From: Notospermus geniculatus
Lineage: Eukaryota > Nemertea > Pilidiophora > Heteronemertea > Lineidae
Direction: 5' to 3'
DNA length: 64,000 nucleotides
Assembly (NCBI GenBank): GCA_002633025.1
Contig: NMRB01002025.1
Coordinates: 65,372-129,371, forward strand
Shown here: positions 12,239-22,853 of the stretch, piece after piece
Layout: each line of letters opens with the position of its first letter
Position numbering within the stretch: the first letter of the stretch is position 1
Made by a program: the position numbers and the translations under genes
The notes under the pieces: model-generated
Databases searched by the model: none
What the model saw: only the letters and a program-made list of their open reading frames with translations
Told to the model about the DNA's origin: nothing

Positions 12239-13440
12239 GTGAGACCAGCCGAAGGCATTCCGGTTATCAAGTGTCCTTTGCTTGGTGCCCCGGATTCTGA
12301 ACTGGTGACCCAAGGTCAGGGGGAGGAGTACAAGAAAGTTGATAACGATAGCATTTGTGATGGAGATTTGTTGGAAATTCCGGGTCTTGAGAATCTTATA
12401 GAAGAGTTTTCAGATGTGTTTACTGCAGTGCCTGGTAGAACGGATGTGGTTCATCATGTCATAGAAACTGGGGCAGCTAAGCCAGTAACGCTTCAGCCGT
12501 ATAGAATTACGGGGGCCAAATTAGAAAGCCTGGAGCGCCAGGTAGAGGAGATGTTGAAACGGGGTATAATTGAACAGTCTAGATCGCCCTGGCGGTTTCC
12601 TGTAGTTATGGTACCCAAAAGGAGACGACTACCGTTTGTGTGTAAGCTTCAAGGAATTGAATGCGCCCACCCAGCCTGATGCTTTCCCGATTCCGCCAAT
12701 AGAAGACATACTAATGTCATTGCATGGTGCTCAAGTCTTCTCGACCCTTGACTTGAAGTCAGGATTCTGGCAGGTGGCGCTGCGGGAAGAAGATCGATTG
12801 AAATGTACGTTCCAAGCTGGAAATCAGCTGTACCAATTTCGGGTTATGCCCTTTGGGGCAATGAATAGCAGCGCCACCTTCCAGCGTCTCATGACGAAGG
12901 TCTTGGGAGAGTTAAAGCGGTTTCCTCGCATCCGTCCAAAGTGAACCAAAAATAATAAAACGTCCCGTTTTATTCGTGAAAACAACTGGTAAATGCATTG
13001 CGGCGGCCGCTCCGGAAACTGTGGAACTGTGGTGCTGTGGAATCTTTGACTCGGCACGAACAGTCCGCTTTAATTGGTACTATTTGTTTTGTGTATTGTG
13101 ATGATGTCATAGTGTATTCATGTTCTGTGGACAAGCATGTTGATGACTTGCGCATGGTGTTGGAGAGATTGCGTGCTGCTGGCCTAACTCTATCAGTGGG
13201 GAAGTGTCGTTTGGGACACATAAAGGTTGATTATTTGGGAAATGTTCTTTCACCAGAGGGAAGGTCAGTTCAGTCTCACAAGGGAGAGGTTGTTGAAAAC
13301 TTCCCTCAGCCGCAGTCACGGAAAGAGTTAGAGCGGTTTGGCAATGGTCACTTGGTTTGGTCGATATATTCCGAACTGAGCCCTTGAATCATCTTCGCAG
13401 AATGGAGACTACAGCTGGCACTCAAAAGCTGGCTAAATAC
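12239..13440 (+). pseudogene. Ty3/Gypsy retrotransposon pol fragment (reverse transcriptase)
   Basis: The segment from protease-RT linker into RT is recognisable. Landmarks in order are a RGIIEQSRSPW motif near 12560-12595, FSTLDLKSGFWQ near 12740-12775, QFRVMPFGAMNSSATFQR near 12835-12890, and the catalytic YCDD at about 13096-13107. A one-base frameshift lies near 12630, and a second break occurs after 13330, where the frame stops. A 154-bp MITE interrupts RT at 12916-13069. No LTRs or integrase are seen, so this is an internal fragment of a dead copy. Confidence 0.85.
12916..13069. mobile_element. 154-bp TTAA-target MITE inside the Gypsy RT
   Basis: TTAA occurs at 12912-12915 and again at 13070-13073. 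The insert has AGCGG/CCGCT ends. Removing the insert plus one TTAA restores the RT reading frame across the site (GEL then IGT then the YCDD strand), which fixes its boundaries exactly. A TTAA duplication is typical of piggyBac and Kolobok superfamilies. Confidence 0.85.
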
Positions 13441-13457
13441 CTACAACCTCTTCAGCT

Positions 13458-13825
13458 GTGAACAGAAATAGGGTACTGACATGGCGATACTGGGGACAAG
13501 CTACGTACACACAGAATGATGCTGTGAGGAAGCGAACAGCCCTACGGACACGGAGTGCAACACACCAGGCCCTCACCAATGAACATGACAAGAGAGTCAA
13601 AAGGGTTCTTTCTGAAACAGGCTTTGTTTCTGTACTTGAGCATCCTTGTTTCTGTACTTGAGCATCCTTTTTTCTGTACTTGAGCATCCTCGTAAAAGGA
13701 AAATAGGCTTGGGTAAAACAGCAGAATTAGTGAAGGAATTCTTCTTGCAAGATGAAAATAGTGCTCCATCCAGTGGAGTAAGAAAGACAATCACAAGAAA
13801 TAAGGCAAAAATGCAGAAGAGGTAG
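13458..13825 (+). pseudogene. Relic of an unclassified transposase-like protein, N-terminal part
   Basis: The frame from 13458 includes RVKRVLSETGFVSVLEHP; a second frame from about 13690 continues KRKIGLGKTAELVKEF, with an FLQDENSAPSSG segment, and ends at 13823-13825. The KEF-L-DENS...G-R-TIT pattern matches the N-terminal part of the family whose larger copy lies at 20223-21660 (compare REFYLSETVSREMPG there). The break between the frames coincides with a 22-bp tandem triplication. Nuclear DNA-transposition role is inferred only from its repetitive nature. Confidence 0.5.
13626..13690. repeat. 22-bp tandem repeat, three copies
   Basis: The unit tttctgtacttgagcatcct begins near 13627, 13649 and 13671. 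It lies within the transposase-like relic and shifts its frame. Confidence 0.9.
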
Positions 13826-14235
13826 TAGTATAGGGCGAGTTTTTGGGAACACAGGGCTCAGGGGTTCATGGGGATCTTTCTCTTCCGGGTACCCACCTGT
13901 TGTTAGGCCTGTGGAAAACAGGCTTATGCTATGGATGAGATTCACAGATTCTATCTTGAAAGAATTCCATATGATAATAGGATAAACAGAGGAAGGTGGC
14001 TTAAAATGGATGGGAATGTCTTCAAGCTTGGCTGTTTTGTTTTGTATCCTGCAGAAGAGGAAATACCATATTTTGGAAAGTTACAAGACATTGTTATGAC
14101 ATGTATGATGGGGAGTATTTTTGCTTCAAACTAGAAAGTGCCTACGGTTTTCCCATCCACTATTGATGGGTGACTGTGTAGATAGCGCATGGACTTTATA
14201 CTTGTTTCTAACAATGATCATTAAAATCTTTTCAG

Positions 14236-14923
14236 ATACCATGCCTTTGACGAAGCCCCCGGTGTGAGCCATCCTTGAATGTTGCACCGAGGATGGCAAT
14301 CCTTACGACACCCATGCCTCAAGGTTAGGTACAACGGCCACATGCTTGGGAGAGTTCCAAAGGACTTTGCAAGAATCCTGTTAAACTATTAAAGTGACTT
14401 TCATCCACCCCATCCAGGGTGAGAGTAATGATACGTGACGTTGATTTTGTCATTTCCATCCGACACCATTACGAGAGTATTGAAATACAGCCTGCTGCTC
14501 TTACGAAAGACTTGGAATTGGCCTATGACAAGGGACTCCTTAGCCAGCAGAAAGGTCCCTTTGACTTCATGAAAAGCATTGCGAGGGATCTGATGAGAAA
14601 ACCTCGTGGTCGGCATTATGATACGTTCACAAATGACATTTATGAACTATCTAAGATCTGGGGTGGGGGGCGTGTGTACTGGCTTCAATTTTTGGGGGCC
14701 AATCCGAGACGACCAGGAAACGAAAGAGGAGGAAGAATCAGCCCGCCCATCCGCAGCAGGAGCCTCCAAATCTCGACTCTTTCAGAAAAATGGGAGAACT
14801 GATGATACACAGGAAGAAGAAGATGATGATGACGATGAGAATCAGCTTTCTGAGAAAGAGATTTTACATGATATTGATGTTCCTGCAGTGTTGAATGCAA
14901 GTTCTGTATCTGCGACTAGCTAA
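14236..14923 (+). pseudogene. Mobile-type relic with HIRAN-like segment and acidic tail
   Basis: After an acceptor (aatcttttcag) there is a frameshifted stretch readable as EDGNPYDTHASR and then NGHMLGRVPKDFARILL. This NPYD...G-(x)-GRVP pattern is that of a HIRAN-like domain, a small DNA-binding fold also found in HLTF helicases and in repeated invertebrate proteins. From 14419 a 127-codon frame follows, with a GRHYDTFTNDIYEL stretch. An overlapping frame to 14923 is rich in Glu and Asp (EEEDDDDDENQ). The pieces need at least two frame changes, so the unit looks dead. Confidence 0.4.
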
Positions 14924-15150
14924 TGATGATGATGCAGGTTGTGTTCACATTGAATCTAGGCCCGCCAAAATTCGTAATGTGCTTGTGAGTGCAGTGTTGT
15001 TCTGTATTGCATTGCTGTTGTCAACTGTCATTTTATGCTAGACATTCTTTCAGGTTTGATATTGATGTCAGTAAAGCCTGTGCTAATCGTCGAGTGGTCA
15101 TCAGTTGGATGTGTGCTGTGGATCTAGGCCAAAGTTTTATTTCAACTGTA

Positions 15151-15867
15151 CAGGGTGTCCCAGAAAAAACCTAATCCTGTGAAAAGGGGTTAATATGACC
15201 ACCCCCAAGAGGTGTACTACTATAACAATGGGTTTCCCATAAAGCAGGGTCAATATGCTTTCCAATGATACCACGATGACATTCCTTCAGTCATGCATCA
15301 CGGAGCGTCATTGGTTTGAAATGGCATCTCAAAATCCATTTGTTACAGTTGGAATAAACCAGTGAAATGAATGTTCACTTGAAATGCTTGACCAGGAAAA
15401 CAAGTAAGCATCCAACCTATGCAATAACATGGTGAGTGATTTCAGAACATAGGCCAATGTGTGAAAGGTATTCAGACCAGTAAACATTCAAGCCAGCAAC
15501 ATGGTGCAACTTACCACTGAGCAAAGAGTGTTTGTGGTAACAAAATTCCTTGAAAACAAGCGCTTACAGGCCACTCAAAATGCATTTAGGGACGCCTTCC
15601 CAGAGAGAGATCCATGTTTAGGTGTGATGCTGATAACTTTGACTCCAAATTTGGTTCCAAGATTATGAACTGTAACAAATGGATTTGGACATGCCATTTT
15701 CAAAACAATGACACTCTATGATGCCTGACTGAAGGAATGTCATCGTGGTATCATTGGAAAGCACATTGACCCTGCTTTATGGGGAACGCATTGTTACAGT
15801 GGTACACCTCTTGGGTTGGTCATACTGACCCCTTTTCACAGGATTAGGTTTTTTCTGGGACACCCTG
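15151..15867. mobile_element. Non-autonomous mariner-like element with TA target
   Basis: The 717-bp element begins CAGGGTGTCCCAGAAAAAAC and ends with its inverse. TA flanks both sides (15149-15150 and 15868-15869). The inverted arms are long, roughly 180 bp, and imperfect. Arms of this sequence and a TA target are typical of Tc1/mariner relatives. A stub of transposase lies in the middle. Confidence 0.8.
15501..15617 (+). pseudogene. Transposase N-terminal stub inside the mariner-like element
   Basis: The frame MVQLTTEQRVFVVTKFLENK continues for about 39 residues to FPERDP. It resembles the N-terminal helix-turn-helix (DUF4817-like) found in some mariner-like transposases. The catalytic domain is absent, so the element depends on another copy for movement. 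Confidence 0.6.
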
Positions 15868-16138
15868 TATATTTCTATAATGCAAGTTCTGTATCTGCGA
15901 CTGCGCTGTTATTTGACTGAGTTGTCCGAAGAATCTTTTAGTTTTGATATTCCTAGTGAGGCTGCGATAAGTAGTTGCAGCAACCTATTCTTTATCTCTG
16001 AATTGATATTAGCTATTGCTGCTGAGAGATTTCAGCAATGAGTTCCTTTTTGAGCAGAATTAATTGTGTGCATCTTGTCGCTTTTTTCTATTATTTGAAT
16101 AAATGCAATTTTTAAAGTTCTCTCTTCTCTTGTTTTAG

Positions 16139-16459
16139 GTGATGGCAGGACCCGTGCTATGATGTTCTCCAATGCAGTGAACAGCACTGAAGCAGTATGT
16201 GAAGCGTGCTGCCTACCAGGCGATCTGCATCTGGAGTCAGTCAACAGTACATTAACCAGAAATGCAGACTCCTGCCAACTGGGGCTGGACCAAGAAAGGA
16301 GATCTGTGGCAGATCGTTTGGACAGATCTCCCACCCACTGCAGAGAGTTGCCAGCAGCTGACCAAGTGTGGATGCAAGACAGAATGTTGCGGTCGATGCA
16401 AATGCTACTGCCCGGTCTGACCTGCACGACACTGTGCATCTGCAGATGTGAGGTTTAGA
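16139..16459 (+). pseudogene. Cys-rich CXC-type exon of a mobile-type gene
   Basis: The exon follows ctcttgttttag. Near 16350-16410 one frame reads KCGCKTECCGRCKCYC and, after a one-base shift, continues LTCTTLCICRC. Spaced cysteines of this kind bind zinc in tesmin/TSO1-like (CXC) modules and recur in tails of repeated invertebrate proteins. The frameshift marks it as broken. It probably belongs with the fragments at 16797-17367 and 17614-18495, which lie in the same direction. Confidence 0.45.
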
Positions 16460-16796
16460 AGCACTGTTCGTACTAGTATAGGCTACTCATCCAGGCAGCA
16501 AGACAATACATGAAAAACAAGTATAGGCCTGCTGCCTACATGTAGGCAATTGAAAAATGGCCGCCATCTTGAATTTTTAGCTGGCTAGCGGGTCTTATCA
16601 AAAGAGCAATCCCCAAAGACTACATGTATGTGTGCCAATTTTGGTGCTTGTTTCCAGAAATGAACAATTGTTACAATCTGCACTACTAAAAGAGTGTCCA
16701 ATGATGACTGAATCGATCGGGATAATCTGAAGGCTATCGATAGAACCCGCCACTTGAAATTTTGGCATGATGACAGTGCCATCCTGAATCATTCAC

Positions 16797-17367
16797 ACTA
16801 CCTCATGATGTTCTCCTGGGTCTACGACAAAGCCGACTTTCTGGACGATATGGAATACAAGCAGAAACATCCGGAGGAGAAAAGGTTCTCTGTACAGGAG
16901 TTTGTAGGAAGACCATCACTCTAGACACTGGGAAGATCTGCTGCAAGTGATGAAGACCAGTTACTCTACAGCGAGACAAGAAGGTAGGATCTCTGTCAAC
17001 TGTACCAACTCATTTTTTCAGAATACGAATTAGCGTTTTTTAAGGACCAACTTCACTTCTTATCCGGCCACGAGCCTGTCTGTGATTTGGAATGTGGCCA
17101 AAAGCATCTCAGAGCACTGTGCGGTGTAACAGCTAAGGATTACACCGATCTTCATGCTTGTTATCGTACAACGCCATGATCACTGACAGAACGCCAATTT
17201 CGGAAAATCGGGAAATTGACTTCCTTGGAAAGATGCCTGCTGTGGCTAGGATGCATTGGCGTTGTGCATTGCATGCAGTGAGATGCTGCACATCGGGCTA
17301 TAGCCATGCTGTACATGCTGTACAGAATGGATGCACCGACTGCTGTCGAAGACGAATTAGAAGATAA
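16797..17367 (+). pseudogene. Middle exons of the same mobile-type gene
   Basis: One frame reads SWVYDKADFLDDMEYKQKH and stops at about 16923; the next readable piece starts near 17037 with FKDQLHFLSGHEPVCDLECG and CGVTAKDYTDLHACYRT. These are consecutive pieces of a repeated protein family I recognise only by pattern (a G-x5-D-x-E-x-G segment followed by a cysteine pair). Frames change at least twice. No function can be given. Confidence 0.35.
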
Positions 17368-17613
17368 AAGAAGGCCGACCTCCATGCGGTGTTGACTCTT
17401 TGGATTGGTGTGTGGAATTTGACGCAGTCATGTCACAGCAGCAGGCACTAAGAAAGGATGATAGGCCTAGGGCTAGGGTGTTGGAGCCCGAGGGATTTTG
17501 CGAAAAAACAAAGGCAACAAGCCAGAAGGTAGGCCTACGTAAGATACGGAAAATGAGATGAATGCTATAATCACCTTGGACAGTGTCTGCAAATGTACTA
17601 CCCTCAGTATGCA

Positions 17614-18495
17614 TAGTATGCCTACTGTGAGGAGGGAATGTATCCCTTGAAACTTGGAGATAAGCCCTTTATAGCTGATTCTCCAGATGGAAGCCTTCGA
17701 CCCTTCAACTCGACAAACCTGGAAGTGGGGAAGCCAATGGTAGTGGTTGAAGTGAAACGCCCGCGGCCCCTAACCGAATGCATTCAAACCACCAGTACAT
17801 TACACCCTTCCGACTTCTCACCATGTGTCTTTGAAGAGATGGAAGCTCTGAACTTGGAGAAGCGTGTGTATGTCTCATACTCATGGCAGAGCACAACTAT
17901 CTATGAGATTCAATTCGATTCAGAGTTGTGGGATTCTATGCAGACTGAAGTCAATATATCTGGCTGATTGTCCTCGCGGCCCAACTTCCGTCTCAGGTAC
18001 TGTTAAAAACCTCAGGGAAGAACTGAAGCACTTTACAAAGGACAACGCCAAGTTCCTTGCTGAGGTACTTCAGTTGTTTGCTCAGTGTTGTCTGCCAATT
18101 CAATCTTGCCAGTGATAGGAGTCCATATTTGTTTGCATGGAACAGCCAAAATGAACTGTCTAGTTGAGGCACAGTCGAATGATTTCAAGCTAGTGGTCCT
18201 CTCTGACGTCAAACGTGTCCTGAAAGAGTGCCACCAAATCTGCCGTTTAATGGGTGTCGAAGTGATGGTGTTCATGCTGTCAGACATTCACAGAAGCTGG
18301 CATGAAGAGGTGCCCCACTCTAGCATAGGGGCTAAAGGGATACAGCCTGTCTGCAGCTTCTATGAGGAATATGCTTGAGAGGGTATTGGATGCGTGTAAT
18401 GCCAGGAACATTACAGTTTCCTGTGTCAGTCTTGATGGACAGTGGGCTCCTCTAATGATAAGGGATATCAATGGAAAGCCCTTCAACTATTGACC
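17614..18495 (+). pseudogene. C-terminal part of unclassified mobile-type gene (VFMLSD...DGQW core)
   Basis: Frame 1 from 17638 holds IADSPDGSLRPFN and VVVEVKRPRP, which looks like the D...ExK half of a PD-(D/E)xK nuclease motif, although that is weak. A shift near 17944 leads to LADCPRGPTSVSGTVKNLRE, then another near 18100 to ICRLMGVEVMVFMLSD, and a last near 18325 to KGYSLSAAS and VSCVSLDGQWAPLMIRD, with the stop at 18493-18495. I recognise the C-terminal block as a multi-copy invertebrate family. Three or more frameshifts make this a dead copy. Confidence 0.5.
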
Positions 18496-18499
18496 TCTA

Positions 18500-18720
18500 T
18501 AACTTTGATAAGTAGGTCAAATCACAGGCCGATTCAGTCATTAGTTTAGGAGTTACTGCACTTTTTTGTCTTTTCGGTTTTTGACACCTGCTGGCCAGCC
18601 AAGAATCAAACCGGACCGAAACGTGGTGTCGTAGGTCATCTGACATAGAAGAATACATGTGCAAGTTTAAGGTCAATCGGCCCAGTGGTTACGAAATGTG
18701 CCACCTAAAAGCAAAATTCT
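18500..18720 (+). repeat. Interspersed repeat shared with 22555-22740 and 58360-58520
   Basis: The block with ACATGGTGTCATAGGTCATC-like sequence and AAGAATCAAACCGGACCGAA occurs here, again near 22610-22660 in the same orientation, and near 58380-58430 in the opposite one. Confidence 0.65.
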
Positions 18721-18721
18721 G

Positions 18722-18829
18722 GGGCCCGTTTCATAAAGTGACTTTAAGCTAATGGTACCATTAATTCAATGCATTTTCCATTTGGTTAAAGGTACCATTA
18801 GCCTGAAGTCACTTTATAAAACAGGCCCT
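18722..18829. repeat. 108-bp hairpin MITE (copy 1)
   Basis: GGGCCCGTTTCATAAAGTGA on the left pairs with TCACTTTATAAAACAGGCCC on the right. A second copy is at 28921-29031. It is almost entirely self-complementary. Confidence 0.8.
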
Positions 18830-18956
18830 TGATCTTTGACCACTCCGACCTTGAAAAGTAGATCAAATCGAAAATTCTTAAATGTTTTATGTCCTCATTA
18901 GATACACGTGTGATAAAAATTTGGAGATGATATGTAGTCATTAGTTCACGAGTTAT

Positions 18957-19075
18957 GGGGTCATATGAATAAAGACGAGCAAATGCTTTTACTTCAGATT
19001 TGTATAGCATTGCATAGTGCATTTGTATTGCAAAATTCAAGTAAAAGCATTTGCTACTCTTTATTCATATGACCC
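18957..19075. repeat. Hairpin repeat
   Basis: GGGTCATATGAATAAAGACG pairs with a matching inverse ending at 19075. A degraded single-arm relative lies near 38045-38135. Confidence 0.7.
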
Positions 19076-19078
19076 ATT

Positions 19079-19539
19079 GCGTCATTCCATACAAAATTAA
19101 CCAATAATCAGATGACATCCCTCAGAATTTCGTGAAACTTTGTGGACAGTTGGGATATGAGTAGTAAATCCCAGACAGATAGTTTTGTCCATGGCCTCTT
19201 CAAGGGCCTCTGGAGGCAGCTTTTTGTTGCATATTGATATGATTAGGCCTACTAACATGCAGAGAATTGATCGCACGAGGATCCAACTTGGGCATTAGGT
19301 CATTAGTTCAGGAGTTATTGCGTCATTCCATACAAAATTAACCAAGAATCAGATGACATCCCTCAGAATTTCGTGAAACTTTGTGGACAGTTGGGATTCA
19401 TGAGTAAATCCCAGACAGATAGTTTTGTCCATGGCCTCTTAAAGGGCCTCTGGAGGCAGCTTTTTATTGCATATTGACATGATTAGGCCTACTAACATGC
19501 AGAGAATTGATCGCACGAGGATCCAACTTGGGCATCATT
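19079..19539. repeat. Direct repeat, 241-bp unit, two copies
   Basis: The sequence starting GCGTCATTCCATACAAAATT at 19079 recurs at 19320 with only a few changes. Its first 90 bp also occur inverted at about 22480-22571. Confidence 0.85.
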
Positions 19540-20222
19540 TTTGAAGGAAGATTTCATCAATGTCAAAATCTGATCCACAGTTCATGAGTTCATGGTTACT
19601 ATAGCGCCACCTGTTGTGTAGTCGCAGTACTGTTAGTAGCCCAATAGCAAGCTGCCTCTAGAGGCCCTTTAATTAGTGAGATATTCGTTAATGAAATTTT
19701 GGCTAAATAGCCCGCCCTCGCAACTTCGAACATATCTTTTGAACCATATCAGCTACAGAGTTGGTTTTGGTGTCATTTTAAAGCTCTTGTTATGGCCTAC
19801 AAATTTATCCTGTGAGGTTTCTATACAGAAATCCAAAAAAAGTTATGCCAAATCATAAACTTCAAGGGCCGTATGCATAAAGGTGGAATAGCCTTATTCC
19901 AGATATAACGTAGCGTTGAAGTTCTACCTGATATAAGCCAATTCCACCTTTACGCATACGGCCCCAAACGTTTAAATTATATTCTTCATTTTTATCAATT
20001 TCTTGATGAGTAGCTGATAACAAGCTTCACTCTGAATTTGGAAGTGGGCACTCTGACAGCTTTAGAGTAATGAACAAACACTGTCATGGGCAGGGCTCCA
20101 TCAGCCTTTCAACAGTTTTGCTTCTTGCTCATTGTTTTCAGCTGCCACGAACACAAAATTCATATTCTCAATGTGAATGTGTGCAAACTAAAAAGTTGCT
20201 GTGGGGTGGTGGTCTGATTTTC

Positions 20223-21660
20223 CTATGGTCGTTGCAGGCTTGCCATCGCTGCCAAACTCTTGATCGTCCCTCCAATACCATCTGATACCCCATTTCCGTG
20301 TGAAGTTGCAAAAAAGAGCCATTCAGCTGGAACACCAAAGTCAAGTTCAAGAAGGCATAAATTCACGACATTCTTGTTCTTGTACTCGTCTGCACACCAT
20401 CAGAGAAGTAATAACCTTTCTTGGTTTTGTCCCAGGTTATTGGTTAGGTACTGAATAAGGAGCTTTTGGAACAGATGCACTGCTACAGGTACAGCATCAG
20501 GAATGTTACATTCTGATGTGATGACCAAGTTCGTGCGTGTGTGCAGGCATCATCTCTTCACTACCATTCTCACTCACTCGGGATGTATTGTCGCCTGTAC
20601 ATTTTTCCAGTAAAAAACTGAGAAGCATCCTGAACAATGAAATTGTAGTTCTCTGCAACGTCTGTATAATGACCATGAACTCCCAGGTTTAAGGGGATTC
20701 TTAACATCCTGAAGGTAGGTTGCTTGCTGTTTGGCTATAAAATCATGGAACAACAGTTTCTGGAGATAGTTTTCGAAAGAGTCAAAGTCTGACACGGACT
20801 GAACTTTGTTGTCAAGATTTGAACGATCTGTTGAAACCCATTGTTGTACTGCACCTGATAAATCGTGTGCAATGTAACTCTCGACGGAGGCAGTCAGATC
20901 CAGGAAACTCGGAACAGTCATCAAGAAAACACTCGACGCGTGGCAGATTGCACTAAATGGCTGCAGGACAGTGACGAAAATGCGTGAACTCTCCATTCGT
21001 GATAGAATCCAAGTTTGCCTCAGTGAACATCAGCTTTAGATTTTGGTGTTGGTAACACTAGATCCTGGCAATACACACTGCCTTGGTCGGAGTTCAGCAA
21101 ATTTTGAAAATCCGATCTTACTGTGTGGATGATTTTCTTTAAAAAGATTGTAAACTTCCTTCAGATTACAGAGCACTAAATGTTTTTGTACATGCTGCTT
21201 TGTTCCATCCGTATTGACAGAAACAAAGTCCTTCATTCCTGGCATTTCTCTGCTGACAGTTTCGGACAAATAGAATTCGCGAACTGCTTCTTCAACTTCT
21301 TTTGTATGGACTTCCCCCATCTTAGGGTTGGGCATGGAAAGTGTCCCCCTTTCCTAACCATGTAATTGGAAGCATTGAATTTTCCCCCTGAGTTTCTAAA
21401 TTAGTCCAGCTCCTTGGGAGAACTGTCAGTACCTGCACTTTGTAACTTTTTTCACTGCCGATTCGAATTTTTCTTTGAGCAGAGCGTATGACCATCTCTT
21501 GCCTGGCATCCGTCTCACTTGAACAGAAGTTCAGAGACCCACCGGAACATGAAGGTCTGGGCAATCGTCCATCATCACAAGTATCTTTGATACTGCTTGT
21601 GCTCGCTTGTGGTAAAGATTCACATCTATCACTATCAGCATCAGGGAAGCTTGTTGGCAT
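20223..21660 (-). pseudogene. Unclassified transposase-like gene (FSDG / AENY...QDA / FATSHG family)
   Basis: Reading from 21660 downward: a Ser-rich N-terminus, then REFYLSETVSREMPGMKDFV and SKIGFSKFAELRP (21335-21070), then about 20996-20600 with DFIAKQQATYLQDVKNPLK and, in another frame, VAENYNFIVQDASQFF. Near 20430-20223 come YYFSDG, then after a shift a segment with EWLFFATSHGNG and DGIGGTIKSLAAMASLQ, ending at TAG. These landmarks belong to one well-spread, multi-copy family in aquatic invertebrates whose acidic residues suggest a nuclease-type transposase; that role is inference. At least three frameshifts make this copy inactive. Confidence 0.55.
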
Positions 21661-22554
21661 TATAAGCTACTCATTACCAGAAACTGAAAAAAAATTGAAG
21701 AATATGTGTTTTATACAGTGCTTGAAGTTAATAACTTGGCGTAACCTTTTTTCGAGACGTTCTGCAGAAACACCTTACCAGAGGAATTTGTATGGCATAA
21801 CAAGAGCTTTAAAGCCATACAATCCCCAAAGCCACCAGACATCCTCAGCCATCAATTTGTCCTTGATATTGATAACATCTTTTATACTGTAATTTGCAAG
21901 TGAATGACTGAATTATATTGTGTTCATATGTTAGAAAAAGAGATGAAATAAAGTATAAATTTAGCCATAATTAGGTTCGAATTATGGTGAAAATGCATTG
22001 TCCAATCAGTGCTGGCCTTTCATACTGCTTCGGCATTGTGTTTGTTATGATGTTGGATAGAACGGCAGTTCTGATTGGTCCAGAACTATGGTTTGAACCA
22101 AAATGGCAGTTGAGTCGGAACCACAGATTAATTATGTTGAAATATCGAATTTTATAATCATTGGTTGCATTTTTCCCACTTTGGCAACTTAATCCTGCGT
22201 ATAATAATATTATAATATTATACATTGATATGCTGTAATGTTTGATTGAAATTTCAAACTGATAATGTATTCTATTTTTGACTGAAATAGCTTGTAGATC
22301 AACTGCTGACTTCGGGGATTTTATGGCTTTAAAATGGCACCAAATGCAACTCGGTAGCTGCTATGGTTCAAAGATACAGGTGTTCAAAGTTGCGAGGGTG
22401 GGGTGATTAGCCCAAATTTCGTTAAAGAAAATCTCACTAATTATGAGGCCATGAACAAAAATAGCTGAGATGTGGAGTACTACTCGTGAATCCCAACCTG
22501 TCCACAAAGTTTCACAAAATTCTGAGAGATGTCATCTGATTCTTGGTTGATTTG

Positions 22555-22740
22555 GCATGGAATGACCCTATATTGCACTTTTTGTGTTTTGGCCACCCGG
22601 TGTACATGCCAAGAATCGAATCAGACCAAAACATGGTGTCATAGGTCATCTGACCTAGGGGTAAATATGTACCAAGATTCAGATCAATAGCTCCAGTAAA
22701 TTAAATGGCTTGAACGATGTTCATATTGCTCGACTCTGAC
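22555..22740 (+). repeat. Second copy of the 18500-18720 repeat
   Basis: Contains CCAAGAATCGAATCAGACCA followed by the shared block ending GGTCATCTGACC, in the same orientation as at 18600-18650. Confidence 0.6.
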
Positions 22741-22853
22741 CTTTTACATCAACGTATTTTACATTCAGGTGAAACTGTACGAAAATGGTACGAAACTACA
22801 AGTTGGAAGTTGGGAGTCGCCCATACCGCAATTATTCTTAAACCTGCTTCAGA

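Larger units (their letters stand above)
19079..22571. mobile_element. Probable transposon bounded by long inverted repeats, carrying an unclassified transposase-like gene
   Basis: Two blocks are mirrored across this interval: 19079-19170 against about 22480-22571, and 19640-19830 against about 22290-22450. The mirrored blocks are diverged but plainly related over about 280 bp in total. Between them, on the minus strand, lies the transposase-like gene at 21660-20223. I cannot fix terminal nucleotides or a target duplication. Confidence 0.55.

Noticed and set aside
17638-17800. Firm PD-(D/E)xK nuclease assignment
   Set aside because: Only SPDG and EVK are visible and the spacing is not diagnostic; mentioned as weak only.
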